Below are positions 25,647 to 31,394 of a stretch of 64,000 nt of DNA, in pieces; the first letter of the stretch is position 1, and each line of letters starts with the position of its first letter. The notes under the pieces are model-generated. The model saw only the letters and a list, made by a program, of their open reading frames with translations. It did no database searches and was not told the origin of the DNA. The DNA comes from Phycisphaerae bacterium. Its GTDB lineage: Bacteria > Planctomycetota > Phycisphaerae > Sedimentisphaerales > Anaerobacaceae. A program made the translations under genes and the position numbers. Where the stretch lies: NCBI GenBank assembly GCA_028714255.1, contig JAQTMR010000002.1, forward strand, positions 144,544 through 208,543, given 5' to 3'.

Positions 25647-25672
25647 CTTATTAGGGCGGACATGCGCGTTTG
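25647..25672. repeat. CTTATTAGGGCGGACATGCGCGTTTG repeat, copy B
   Basis: Identical to 23632-23657. It closes the duplicated segment downstream of the purE fragment. Confidence 0.85.
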
Positions 25673-25830
25673 GTCGAAAATTTTAATCGTCGCTCGTCGC
25701 TAGTCTCTCGTAACTTGATGGGAGAAAAGAGTTAAAAAATTTTGAAATTAGCCGGTTTTGGTGTGTGGGTAGATATAGTTTTGGTTGAAGGATTTGCCTA
25801 TTTTGGTACATTTACACCACTTAACGCCTT

Positions 25831-25870
25831 GTTGGGTAAGGACTTGCAAGATGCCCAACGGGGCATTTTT
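25831..25870 (+). terminator. Intrinsic terminator with a competing antiterminator stem
   Basis: ATGCCC (25851-25856)-AACG-GGGCAT (25861-25866), followed by TTTTT, is a compact terminator. An alternative stem GTTGGGT (25831-25837) with GCCCAAC (25853-25859) would use the same bases and disrupt it. No gene is recognised upstream; the transcript it ends may be a small RNA. Confidence 0.6.
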
Positions 25871-25951
25871 ACTTATTACAACACTCCGCCATTCCTTGCC
25901 AATAGGCCGACCAATAAATTTTCAATAAAACCAAAAATCTTATTAGAAATA

Positions 25952-25980
25952 TTGACAAGATGAAAAAGAGGGTGTATATT
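25952..25980 (+). promoter_or_regulatory. Near-consensus promoter for the 26021 gene
   Basis: TTGACA (25952-25957), a 17-base spacer and TATATT (25975-25980), about 40 bases before the ATG at 26021. Confidence 0.75.
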
Positions 25981-26020
25981 GTATATAGTGATGGTAGATA
26001 TTTTGTGAAAGGGTTCTAAT

Positions 26021-26836
26021 ATGAATGAGTCGGAACAAACAAAAGTCGAAGGGAAAGGCTCTCGAAGTCCTAACTATCCTGCTGTCAGCTTGAAAAAATC
26101 AGTTGAACAAGTAGGACAATTATATGACATCCACAAAACGCGTATCGTGCCAATTAAGATGGTTCACGAACTTTGGGGTTATAAAGCCCACAGTAGCGTT
26201 GGAGACCAATGTATTGCGGCAGCAAAAGCTTTTGGGTTAATAGAGATTACCGGCAAGGGAAAATTAAGAAAGGTATGTGTTTCTTCCCAAGGCCACCGTA
26301 TTCATATGAAAGCCCCCGATTGCGAAGATTTGTTAAAGAAGGCTGCCTTGTCGCCGGCAATATACTCTGAGATATGGGAACACTATCAAGCTGATTTGCC
26401 TAATGATGAGCTTTTGAAAAATCATTTGGTATGGGAACGCCAACCCCGCTTTAATGAAAAGTATGTTGACCGCTTTATTGCACTATTTAGGGAAAGTATT
26501 TCCTTTGCAAATTTAGCCTCTGGCGATATAATCAAAGAGGATGAGACAAAAAATGATACGCCTGAAGACATAAATATTGATGACAATAAACCCAAAGAAG
26601 GTATTTCTATGCCCCCCAAAACCGGCACTTTTGACTTGCCTATCCCGTTATTAGATGGTCTTTCGGCGTTTTTAAGAATACCAAGGCCGATAAGCGAAGA
26701 AAATTATTTGCATCTTGTTAATTTTCTGAAAGCAATAAAACCAAGTATTGTTTCTAAATCTAAACAAGACGAAACCCAAGAGAAAACAGATGAAACTGGA
26801 GGCGGAGATGACGTGGGTGTAAATGAAGAAAAATAA
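26021..26836 (+). CDS. Uncharacterised protein with winged-helix-like N-terminal region
   Basis: 271 residues. The first ~100 residues (SLKKSVEQVGQLYDIH, then MVHELWGYKAHSSVGDQCIAAAKAFGLIEITGKG) read like a helix-turn-helix module known from uncharacterised bacterial proteins in which a G-Y-S core precedes a short helix and 'fGLie'. The middle is acidic and disordered, and the C-terminus (PIPLLDGLSAFLRIPRPISEE) resembles the segment these proteins share near their end. No catalytic motif. It has a strong promoter, GAAAGGG before the ATG, and its own terminator at 26841. A regulator or DNA-associated protein is an inference. Confidence 0.6.
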   Translation: MNESEQTKVEGKGSRSPNYPAVSLKKSVEQVGQLYDIHKTRIVPIKMVHELWGYKAHSSVGDQCIAAAKAFGLIEITGKGKLRKVCVSSQGHRIHMKAPDCEDLLKKAALSPAIYSEIWEHYQADLPNDELLKNHLVWERQPRFNEKYVDRFIALFRESISFANLASGDIIKEDETKNDTPEDINIDDNKPKEGISMPPKTGTFDLPIPLLDGLSAFLRIPRPISEENYLHLVNFLKAIKPSIVSKSKQDETQEKTDETGGGDDVGVNEEK

Positions 26837-26840
26837 AACA

Positions 26841-26871
26841 GGCCACCAGTTGGTAGCTGATGGCCGATTTT
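26841..26871 (+). terminator. Terminator hairpin after the 26021 gene
   Basis: GGCCACCAG-ttggtag-CTGATGGCC pairs over 8 of 9 positions and is followed by gatttt. It starts five bases after the stop codon. Confidence 0.6.
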
Positions 26872-26877
26872 CGTTAT

Positions 26878-27111
26878 CCTAACGTTCACGGATGGCAAAC
26901 GTTAGGGTGGGCCGAAGCCCGATATTTTATGCTGACATCATTATCGACACTTCGGCCTATTTGTCAAGAGCCATTTAGAAAGGAGTCGCAGTATGCGCTC
27001 GCAGACCTACAGTAGGCCGGTAAAGCGACACTGGACGTTTATGTCCGTTAGCGGCCCATAAAAGGCTTGAATTGGCCTATGGCGTGCGCCCTGCCGTTGT
27101 GGTGGGGCGCA
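26878..27111 (+). ncRNA. Candidate structured leader or small RNA with consecutive hairpins
   Basis: Four further stems follow in 230 bases: CCTAACGTT/AACGTTAGG (26878-26906, perfect), GGGCCGAAG/CTTCGGCCT (26909-26958), GGCC...GGCC with inner GGAC/GTCC (27015-27056), and TGCGCCC/GGGCGCA (27085-27111, perfect). Such density, upstream of a well-placed small gene, suggests a structured RNA. No known class is recognised. Confidence 0.4.
26993..27061 (+). CDS. Possible 22-residue leader peptide
   Basis: ATG at 26993 with AAGGAG seven bases upstream opens a 22-codon frame (MRSQTYSRPVKRHWTFMSVS...) ending in TAA at 27059. It is basic and lies between the hairpins ahead of the 44-residue gene. The good ribosome site is the only support; it may be chance. 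Confidence 0.35.
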   Translation: MRSQTYSRPVKRHWTFMSVSGP

Positions 27112-27152
27112 TAGTATTAACAAAAAAAATTTTATAACAGGAGAAAATAATT

Positions 27153-27287
27153 ATGGCTCGTAATGAAAAAACCTCAGCAAAAATGGGCAGACTTGCATCG
27201 AAAATACTAAGAGGCAACTACTCACAAACTGCCAAAAAATTGGCTGGCAGTGTTTTAACTCAACGGCCTGATAGAAAGAAAAGGTAA
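27153..27287 (+). CDS. 44-residue conserved-type small protein (not in the ORF track)
   Basis: The frame MARNEKTSAKMGRLASKILRG... ends ...LAGSVLTQRPDRKKR. AGGAG lies nine bases before the ATG. The pattern 'NEKTS-K-ASKIL...AKKLAGSVLTQ-PD-KK' matches a small, uncharacterised protein type I recall in many bacteria, often near mobile DNA; I could not check this by search. It is basic and probably helical. It sits between a hairpin-rich leader and a large nested hairpin. Confidence 0.7.
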   Translation: MARNEKTSAKMGRLASKILRGNYSQTAKKLAGSVLTQRPDRKKR

Positions 27288-27332
27288 TTAACGAAGCACC
27301 TTGACTTTCTTAATGCAGCGATTGGGTATTGT

Positions 27333-27395
27333 GATGCGCCCGAGTATTTGGGTTGTGCTTATAGTATGCACAATTGTCTTATATTCGGGCGTATC
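27333..27395. repeat. Large nested hairpin
   Basis: Outer arms GATGCGCCCGAGTAT (27333-27347) and ATATTCGGGCGTATC (27381-27395) pair at 13 of 15 positions. An inner perfect stem TTGTGC/GCACAA (27353-27358, 27368-27373) sits inside. There is no T-run, so this is not a plain terminator. It could be a structured RNA or the folded end of a mobile element. Confidence 0.7.
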
Positions 27396-27451
27396 TTCTA
27401 TCACGAAACCTATTGAAGTGCTAAATATAAAGAGGATTTGGGCAGAATTGA

Positions 27452-27474
27452 TAAAAAGTCGCCGGGGCGGCGAC
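27452..27474 (-). terminator. Terminator for the M20 deacylase gene
   Basis: GTCGCC-ggggc-GGCGAC (27458-27474); on the minus strand the stem is followed by TTTTTAT. The stem and the following ggctaaacaa match a copy at 63507-63533, so this terminator is also a dispersed repeat. Confidence 0.7.
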
Positions 27475-27484
27475 GGCTAAACAA
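27458..27484. repeat. GTCGCCGGGRCGGCGACGGCTAAACAA repeat, copy 1
   Basis: Differs at one base from the reverse complement of 63507-63533. Confidence 0.85.
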
Positions 27485-27542
27485 AAAATTTGATACCGCG
27501 GACTTACGTCCTGCGGCTCTGCGGCAGGGCTAACCGAATAAA

Positions 27543-28718
27543 TCAGGTCAGAAATTCCAGGATGAGATTCTTATAGAATTCAGCGGCTTTTTCCATATCG
27601 GCGATTTCGATGTATTCGTCCGGCTTGTGGGCGAGCGGCGTCCGGCCTGGGCCGAAGATTACAATCGGAGCGCCCAAAGAAACAAAATGCGGGCCATCGG
27701 TGGTGTAGCCAACAGCTTTAGTTTTGTTTATCCCCACGGCAGAGCAGAAATCCCTTACAAAATCGCAACTCGAATCGGTTTCCAACGCACCGACTTCTCG
27801 GACAACGGAGGCCGAGGCGTCGAAGTTGGGATTTTCCTGTTTTAGCTTTGCGAAGATTTTTTCAAAGTCAGAGATTATCTCGCGGGTATTTTGTCCCGGC
27901 CCGCCTTGCCCGACTTGCGCTCGCCTCGCGGCGAAGCCGAGGGTCTGGCGAGTCGAGGCAGGCAGCGTGCGAATATCTATTGCGATAGTGCAGTTGTCGG
28001 GTACGACATTAATTTCTTTTCCTGCCGTGATTGTATTAACGCTCATCGAGCAATCGCCCAATAGTTTGTGCGGCTGAAATTTAATTTTATAGCTTTCCAA
28101 TTCGTTCAAGAAAGCTCTCATCGAAGTAATCGCATTTACGCCAAGCTGCGGCATCGAGCTGTGAGCGGTTCGGCCTTTGGTTTTGACTTCGAGCCATAAT
28201 ATTCCGCGATGTGCGGTGACGATATCGAAATCGGTCGGTTCGGGGACAATCACGCCTGCGACTTTCGGCGGGTTGTTCTTGAGGTCATTGATAAATCTTT
28301 TTGCTCCGCAGCTATCGGTTTCTTCGCCTGCAAGGGCGGCAAATATAATATCGCCTTTTAATTTAGTTCCGGAATCGACAATCTGGCGAACTGCGGCAAC
28401 GGCGGCGGCGGTTCCGCCCTTCATATCCATTGAGCCTCTGCCGAAGACTTTGCCGTCGCATTCTTCGGCGGCGAAAGGCGGATGCGTCCAGCCCCGGCCT
28501 GCGGCGACGACATCGATGTGGCAGAGGAACAAAAGGGCGGGCTTTTGTCCTGTGGAGGTTATTTGTGCGGTAAGATTTGCCCTGTTCGTATCCCAGCGGT
28601 CTATTCGGCAAGTTATTCCTGAGCGGGCAAAGTCGTCTGAAATTACCTCAGCGGCGGCCAATTCGCCCTTTTCGGCGGTGGATTCGGCCTGAACAAGTTT
28701 TTTCAAAAGCTCTTTCAT
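27543..28718 (-). CDS. M20-family deacylase/peptidase (ArgE/DapE-like)
   Basis: With the start at ATG 28718 (the track start adds 43 unlikely residues) the protein has 391 residues. Metal ligands are in place: His67 (LCHIDVV), Asp98 (GRGSMDMKGG), the Glu pair 132-133 (AGEETDS), Glu160 (VPEPTD) and a C-terminal His (LAHKPDEYIE). It should remove an acyl group from an amino acid such as acetylornithine or succinyl-diaminopimelate; which one is not decidable. A segment of about 20 residues, LGFAARRAQVGQGGPGQ (27887-27965), interrupts the dimerisation domain and is encoded by a palindromic repeat. Confidence 0.85.
   Translation of the reverse strand: MKELLKKLVQAESTAEKGELAAAEVISDDFARSGITCRIDRWDTNRANLTAQITSTGQKPALLFLCHIDVVAAGRGWTHPPFAAEECDGKVFGRGSMDMKGGTAAAVAAVRQIVDSGTKLKGDIIFAALAGEETDSCGAKRFINDLKNNPPKVAGVIVPEPTDFDIVTAHRGILWLEVKTKGRTAHSSMPQLGVNAITSMRAFLNELESYKIKFQPHKLLGDCSMSVNTITAGKEINVVPDNCTIAIDIRTLPASTRQTLGFAARRAQVGQGGPGQNTREIISDFEKIFAKLKQENPNFDASASVVREVGALETDSSCDFVRDFCSAVGINKTKAVGYTTDGPHFVSLGAPIVIFGPGRTPLAHKPDEYIEIADMEKAAEFYKNLILEFLT
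27887..27965. repeat. Palindromic element inserted in frame in the M20 gene
   Basis: Arms gcccgccttgcccgact and (reverse complement) gcctgcct-cgact frame an inner ctcgcctcgcggcgaagccgag that is itself nearly self-complementary. It adds about 20 residues without breaking the frame and shares wording with the insert in amrB (21333-21371). Confidence 0.65.
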
Positions 28719-28760
28719 GGCTCTGATTATACAAACTATTGCGTGAAAGTAAAAAAAGAG
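28719..28760 (-). promoter_or_regulatory. TATAAT box immediately upstream of the M20 start
   Basis: On the minus strand TATAAT ends seven bases before the ATG at 28718, with a weak TTTTAC/TTTACT about 17 bases further up. Transcription would start at or next to the ATG, implying a leaderless or nearly leaderless mRNA. Confidence 0.45.
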
Positions 28761-28808
28761 GAAAATTTTATTGCGGATTAAAACACAAATGAGCATAATG
28801 CTGGACTT

Positions 28809-28845
28809 GCCCCCTTTTCTGTCTTCGACAGAAGGCGAAGGGGGC
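28809..28845. repeat. Nested palindrome
   Basis: Outer GCCCCCTT (28809-28816) and AAGGGGGC (28838-28845), inner TTCTGTC-ttc-GACAGAA (28817-28833). It is built like the palindrome at 15361. Confidence 0.8.
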
Positions 28846-28891
28846 ATAGCCGGACACTAATCGCCATCGGGCGGGCAGTGGAGAACATAAT

Positions 28892-28909
28892 GGTTCGACT
28901 TCGCTCACC
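28892..28909. repeat. GGTTCGAC-GCTCACC-family repeat
   Basis: ggttcgacttcgctcacc, about 30 bases before the start of the zinc-ribbon gene; related to 22435-22451. Confidence 0.7.
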
Positions 28910-28938
28910 ATCCTGAGCGGCTGAAAGGAGTCGAAGTA

Positions 28939-29673
28939 ATGGGACCTGTATTGAGTGCTCTTATAAAACTTCAAAGCGTTGAAAACCAGCTTCGGGCGGC
29001 AAAAGCAAAACTTGCGAGATGCCGAAGAAACGTAATCATTCAGGAGAACCAGGTCAGGAGCCTGCAAAACGCATACGAAGCCAAAAAAGAAGAGATTCAG
29101 TTAACCAGGGTCCAGTCCGACCGTCTTGAACTGGAACTGAAAACCAGAGACGAAGAGATAGCCAAGTTGCGAGCCCACCTTAACGCGGCGAAAACAAACA
29201 AAGAATACGCCGCGGTTTTGACCCAGCTTAATACAACCAAGGCAGACAATTCCAAATACGAGACGCAAATCCTGGATTTGATGAAGGATGTCGAGGCGGA
29301 CGAAGCAGAATGCGCGAACCTTCAGGGCCAGATAGACGAGAAGAAACAGGCACTCGAACAAATCCGAAAGGAAGCTGAGGTAGCGGCGAGTAAATACGAG
29401 GCCGAGATAGCAGAAATCCAGATTGAATGGGACAAGAAAACACAGGATATACCGGCTGAGCCGTTGCGGGTTTTCAATCGCGTCGCGGAAACTTATGACG
29501 GCGAAGCGCTGGCGGTGATCGAGAAACAGGATGGCAAGGTAGAGGCCTATAGCTGCGGCGGCTGCTTTATGGGCATTACAACGGAGTCCGTCAACCTGCT
29601 GCTGACTAAAGACGACATCATCCGTTGTCCGAGCTGCACGAGGATACTCGTACTTAGCGAATCGAATAGTTAA
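28939..29673 (+). CDS. Coiled-coil C4 zinc-ribbon protein (zf-RING_7 family)
   Basis: The 244-residue protein is a long coiled coil over residues ~5-175 (heptad-rich, Glu/Lys/Leu) followed by a C-terminal zinc ribbon with two Cys pairs (SCGGC and CPSC). This is the pattern of the C4-type zinc ribbon/CdsZ-like family, implicated in nucleic-acid or secretion-related roles in other bacteria. The same arrangement upstream of an RNase H-like gene occurs in other genomes, and here the RNase H-PurN gene follows after 40 bases. The ribosome site is ggagtcg, about nine bases from the ATG. Confidence 0.85.
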   Translation: MGPVLSALIKLQSVENQLRAAKAKLARCRRNVIIQENQVRSLQNAYEAKKEEIQLTRVQSDRLELELKTRDEEIAKLRAHLNAAKTNKEYAAVLTQLNTTKADNSKYETQILDLMKDVEADEAECANLQGQIDEKKQALEQIRKEAEVAASKYEAEIAEIQIEWDKKTQDIPAEPLRVFNRVAETYDGEALAVIEKQDGKVEAYSCGGCFMGITTESVNLLLTKDDIIRCPSCTRILVLSESNS

Positions 29674-29713
29674 TTGCCGGCTTCCGATTTCCAGCTTTAA
29701 GGAGCTAAACACA

Positions 29714-30784
29714 TTGCCGGAGCAAACAGGGCAAATCATCATCTATGTAGATGGCGGCAGCAGAGGCAACCCCGGCCCGGCTGCTGCGGGCTTTGTATTA
29801 GCCGATGCCGGCGGAAACCAATTACAGGCCAAAGCTTTTTTTCTTAACCACGCCACAAACAACGTGGCCGAATATACCGCGATTATAAAAGCACTCGAAG
29901 CAGCGAAGCAGATTAACGCCGAAAGGCTGACGATTTTCAGTGACAGCGAGTTGCTCGTAAGGCAGATTAACGGCCAATACAAAGTAAAGAGCGAGCAAAT
30001 CAGGCCGCTTTTTCAACGGGCGGTCAATTTAATTAACGACTTTGAAGACTGGAAGCTCAAGCACATTCCCAGAGAGAAAAACAAACGGGCCGATGCTCTC
30101 GTTAACCAGGCGCTGGATATCAAAGGGGACATCGAAGACGAACCGGCCCGGGCATCGCAAAATAAAAAACCAATCCGGCTGGGCGTATTGATTAGCGGCG
30201 GCGGCACGACATTAATGAATATTCTCGAATATATAAACAAGGGCCTGTTGAACGCCAAAATCGCTGTCGTAATAAGCTCGCTATCTAAAGCGGGCGGCGT
30301 CAAAAAAGCAAAAGCCGCCGGTCTGGATGTAAAAATCATCCGCAAGAAAGACTATTCCAGCCTCAAGAAGTTTAGCAATCGCATCGAAGACGAGCTTGCT
30401 GCGGCAAATGTTGACCTGGTCATTCAGGGTGGCTGGCTCTGTCTGTGGGAGATACCGGCCCGATACGAAAACCGCGTGATGAACATACACCCAGCTCTTT
30501 TGCCGAGCTTCGGCGGGGAAGGTATGTGGGGACATAATGTTCACGCGGCGGTTCTCGCGACAGGGTGCAGGGTAAGCGGCTGCAGCGTGCATTTCTGCAC
30601 GAATGAATATGATAAAGGGCCTATAATTATTCAACGGTGCTGCCCGGTTAAAAATGATGATAGTCCGGAGAGCCTTGCTGCGAGAGTTTTTGAGCAGGAA
30701 TGTATCGCATATCCCCAGGCCATAAAGCTGTTCGCAGAGGGTAGATTGCTTGTCCGGGACGGCAGGGTGGAAATAAAATCGTGA
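29714..30784 (+). CDS. Fusion of RNase HI-like domain and PurN-type formyltransferase
   Basis: One unbroken 356-residue frame, TTG start with AAGGAG nine bases upstream. Residues ~5-140 are an RNase HI domain with all four acidic catalytic residues: Asp of YVDGGSRGNPGP, Glu of NVAEYTA, Asp of FSDSELLV and Asp of KRADALVNQA. After an acidic linker, residues ~152-356 form a glycinamide ribonucleotide formyltransferase: LGVLISGGGTTLMNIL, NIHPALLPSF and DKGPIIIQ with the Asn/His/Asp active-site trio. The first domain removes RNA from hybrids; the second adds formyl to GAR in purine synthesis. The combination is unusual. Confidence 0.9.
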   Translation: MPEQTGQIIIYVDGGSRGNPGPAAAGFVLADAGGNQLQAKAFFLNHATNNVAEYTAIIKALEAAKQINAERLTIFSDSELLVRQINGQYKVKSEQIRPLFQRAVNLINDFEDWKLKHIPREKNKRADALVNQALDIKGDIEDEPARASQNKKPIRLGVLISGGGTTLMNILEYINKGLLNAKIAVVISSLSKAGGVKKAKAAGLDVKIIRKKDYSSLKKFSNRIEDELAAANVDLVIQGGWLCLWEIPARYENRVMNIHPALLPSFGGEGMWGHNVHAAVLATGCRVSGCSVHFCTNEYDKGPIIIQRCCPVKNDDSPESLAARVFEQECIAYPQAIKLFAEGRLLVRDGRVEIKS

Positions 30785-30845
30785 AGCGTTAATCACCGGT
30801 CGAGTTTCAGCCGAGATGTGAGATACAAACAAAGAGATAACCGAT

Positions 30846-31346
30846 ATGAACAAACGACAAAAAGCCATATTAAGAGATACTGCAACTGTAATAGCTATTA
30901 CAGCTATTGCGGTTGTCGCGATGATTGCCCTGAGGAACTGGATTAATCGTTCGGAAGCAATGCGGGCAATGGAGCATCTCGGACGAGTGGTCGTACAGTA
31001 TCGACAAAGCCATGGTTCTGTTCCCTCAGAATCCTACATCAATAGAACAAGAGAAGAATTAGAAGGGCGTGTTCGGCTCGGCGATGTGACATACAGGGCC
31101 CAGTGGATTAATTTCGAATCGTCTCCCGATGAAATTCTGGCTTATACTGAAAAACCTCACGGTTCATGGCTGTTCGGTAAGAGATATATTGTTCTTCGTC
31201 TTGACGGCCGGATAGAATGGATGGGCAAACAAAAACTCGATATGCTTTTGGCCCAACAGCGGAGCTTCCAGGAGCTCGAATCGTTGCGGGAGAAATCGAA
31301 GCAAATTTTGCATCCCCCATCTTTCGACCCCACCTTCAGCCCGTAG
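30846..31346 (+). CDS. Uncharacterised membrane-anchored protein
   Basis: 166 residues with a single N-terminal transmembrane segment (TVIAITAIAVVAMIAL, residues ~13-30) and a soluble domain. The stretch from EAMRAMEHLGRVVVQYRQSHGSVPS looks like the helix after the anchor in pilin-like or secretion-associated proteins, but no prepilin cleavage motif is seen. No known family recognised. Its stop is close to the convergent clpC stop. Confidence 0.6.
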   Translation: MNKRQKAILRDTATVIAITAIAVVAMIALRNWINRSEAMRAMEHLGRVVVQYRQSHGSVPSESYINRTREELEGRVRLGDVTYRAQWINFESSPDEILAYTEKPHGSWLFGKRYIVLRLDGRIEWMGKQKLDMLLAQQRSFQELESLREKSKQILHPPSFDPTFSP

Positions 31347-31394
31347 ATGTCTTTTTAGCCGGGAAGCCCGGCTTGAAAAGCTGTGCCCTTGTGG

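Larger units (their letters stand above)
25304..26020. other. Repeat-rich gap with a terminator and a strong promoter
   Basis: Contents in order: an insert with cttcgcttcgag near 25375, the shared gggtttgttttgcataattt block (25498), TTAACCACGAATAAACACGA (25584), the copy-B repeat (25647-25672), a terminator with an alternative stem (25831-25870) and the promoter at 25952. The ORF 25742-25963 has no supporting evidence. Confidence 0.6.

Noticed and set aside
25742-25963. 73-residue plus-strand ORF
   Set aside because: Starts at TTG and reads straight through the terminator and its alternative stem.
26878-27395. CRISPR-like array
   Set aside because: The hairpins differ from each other in sequence and spacing; no direct repeats with spacers.
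31359-31376. AGCCGGG-aag-CCCGGCT hairpin as terminator of clpC
   Set aside because: The T-run lies on the wrong side for both strands, so it does not fit an intrinsic terminator.
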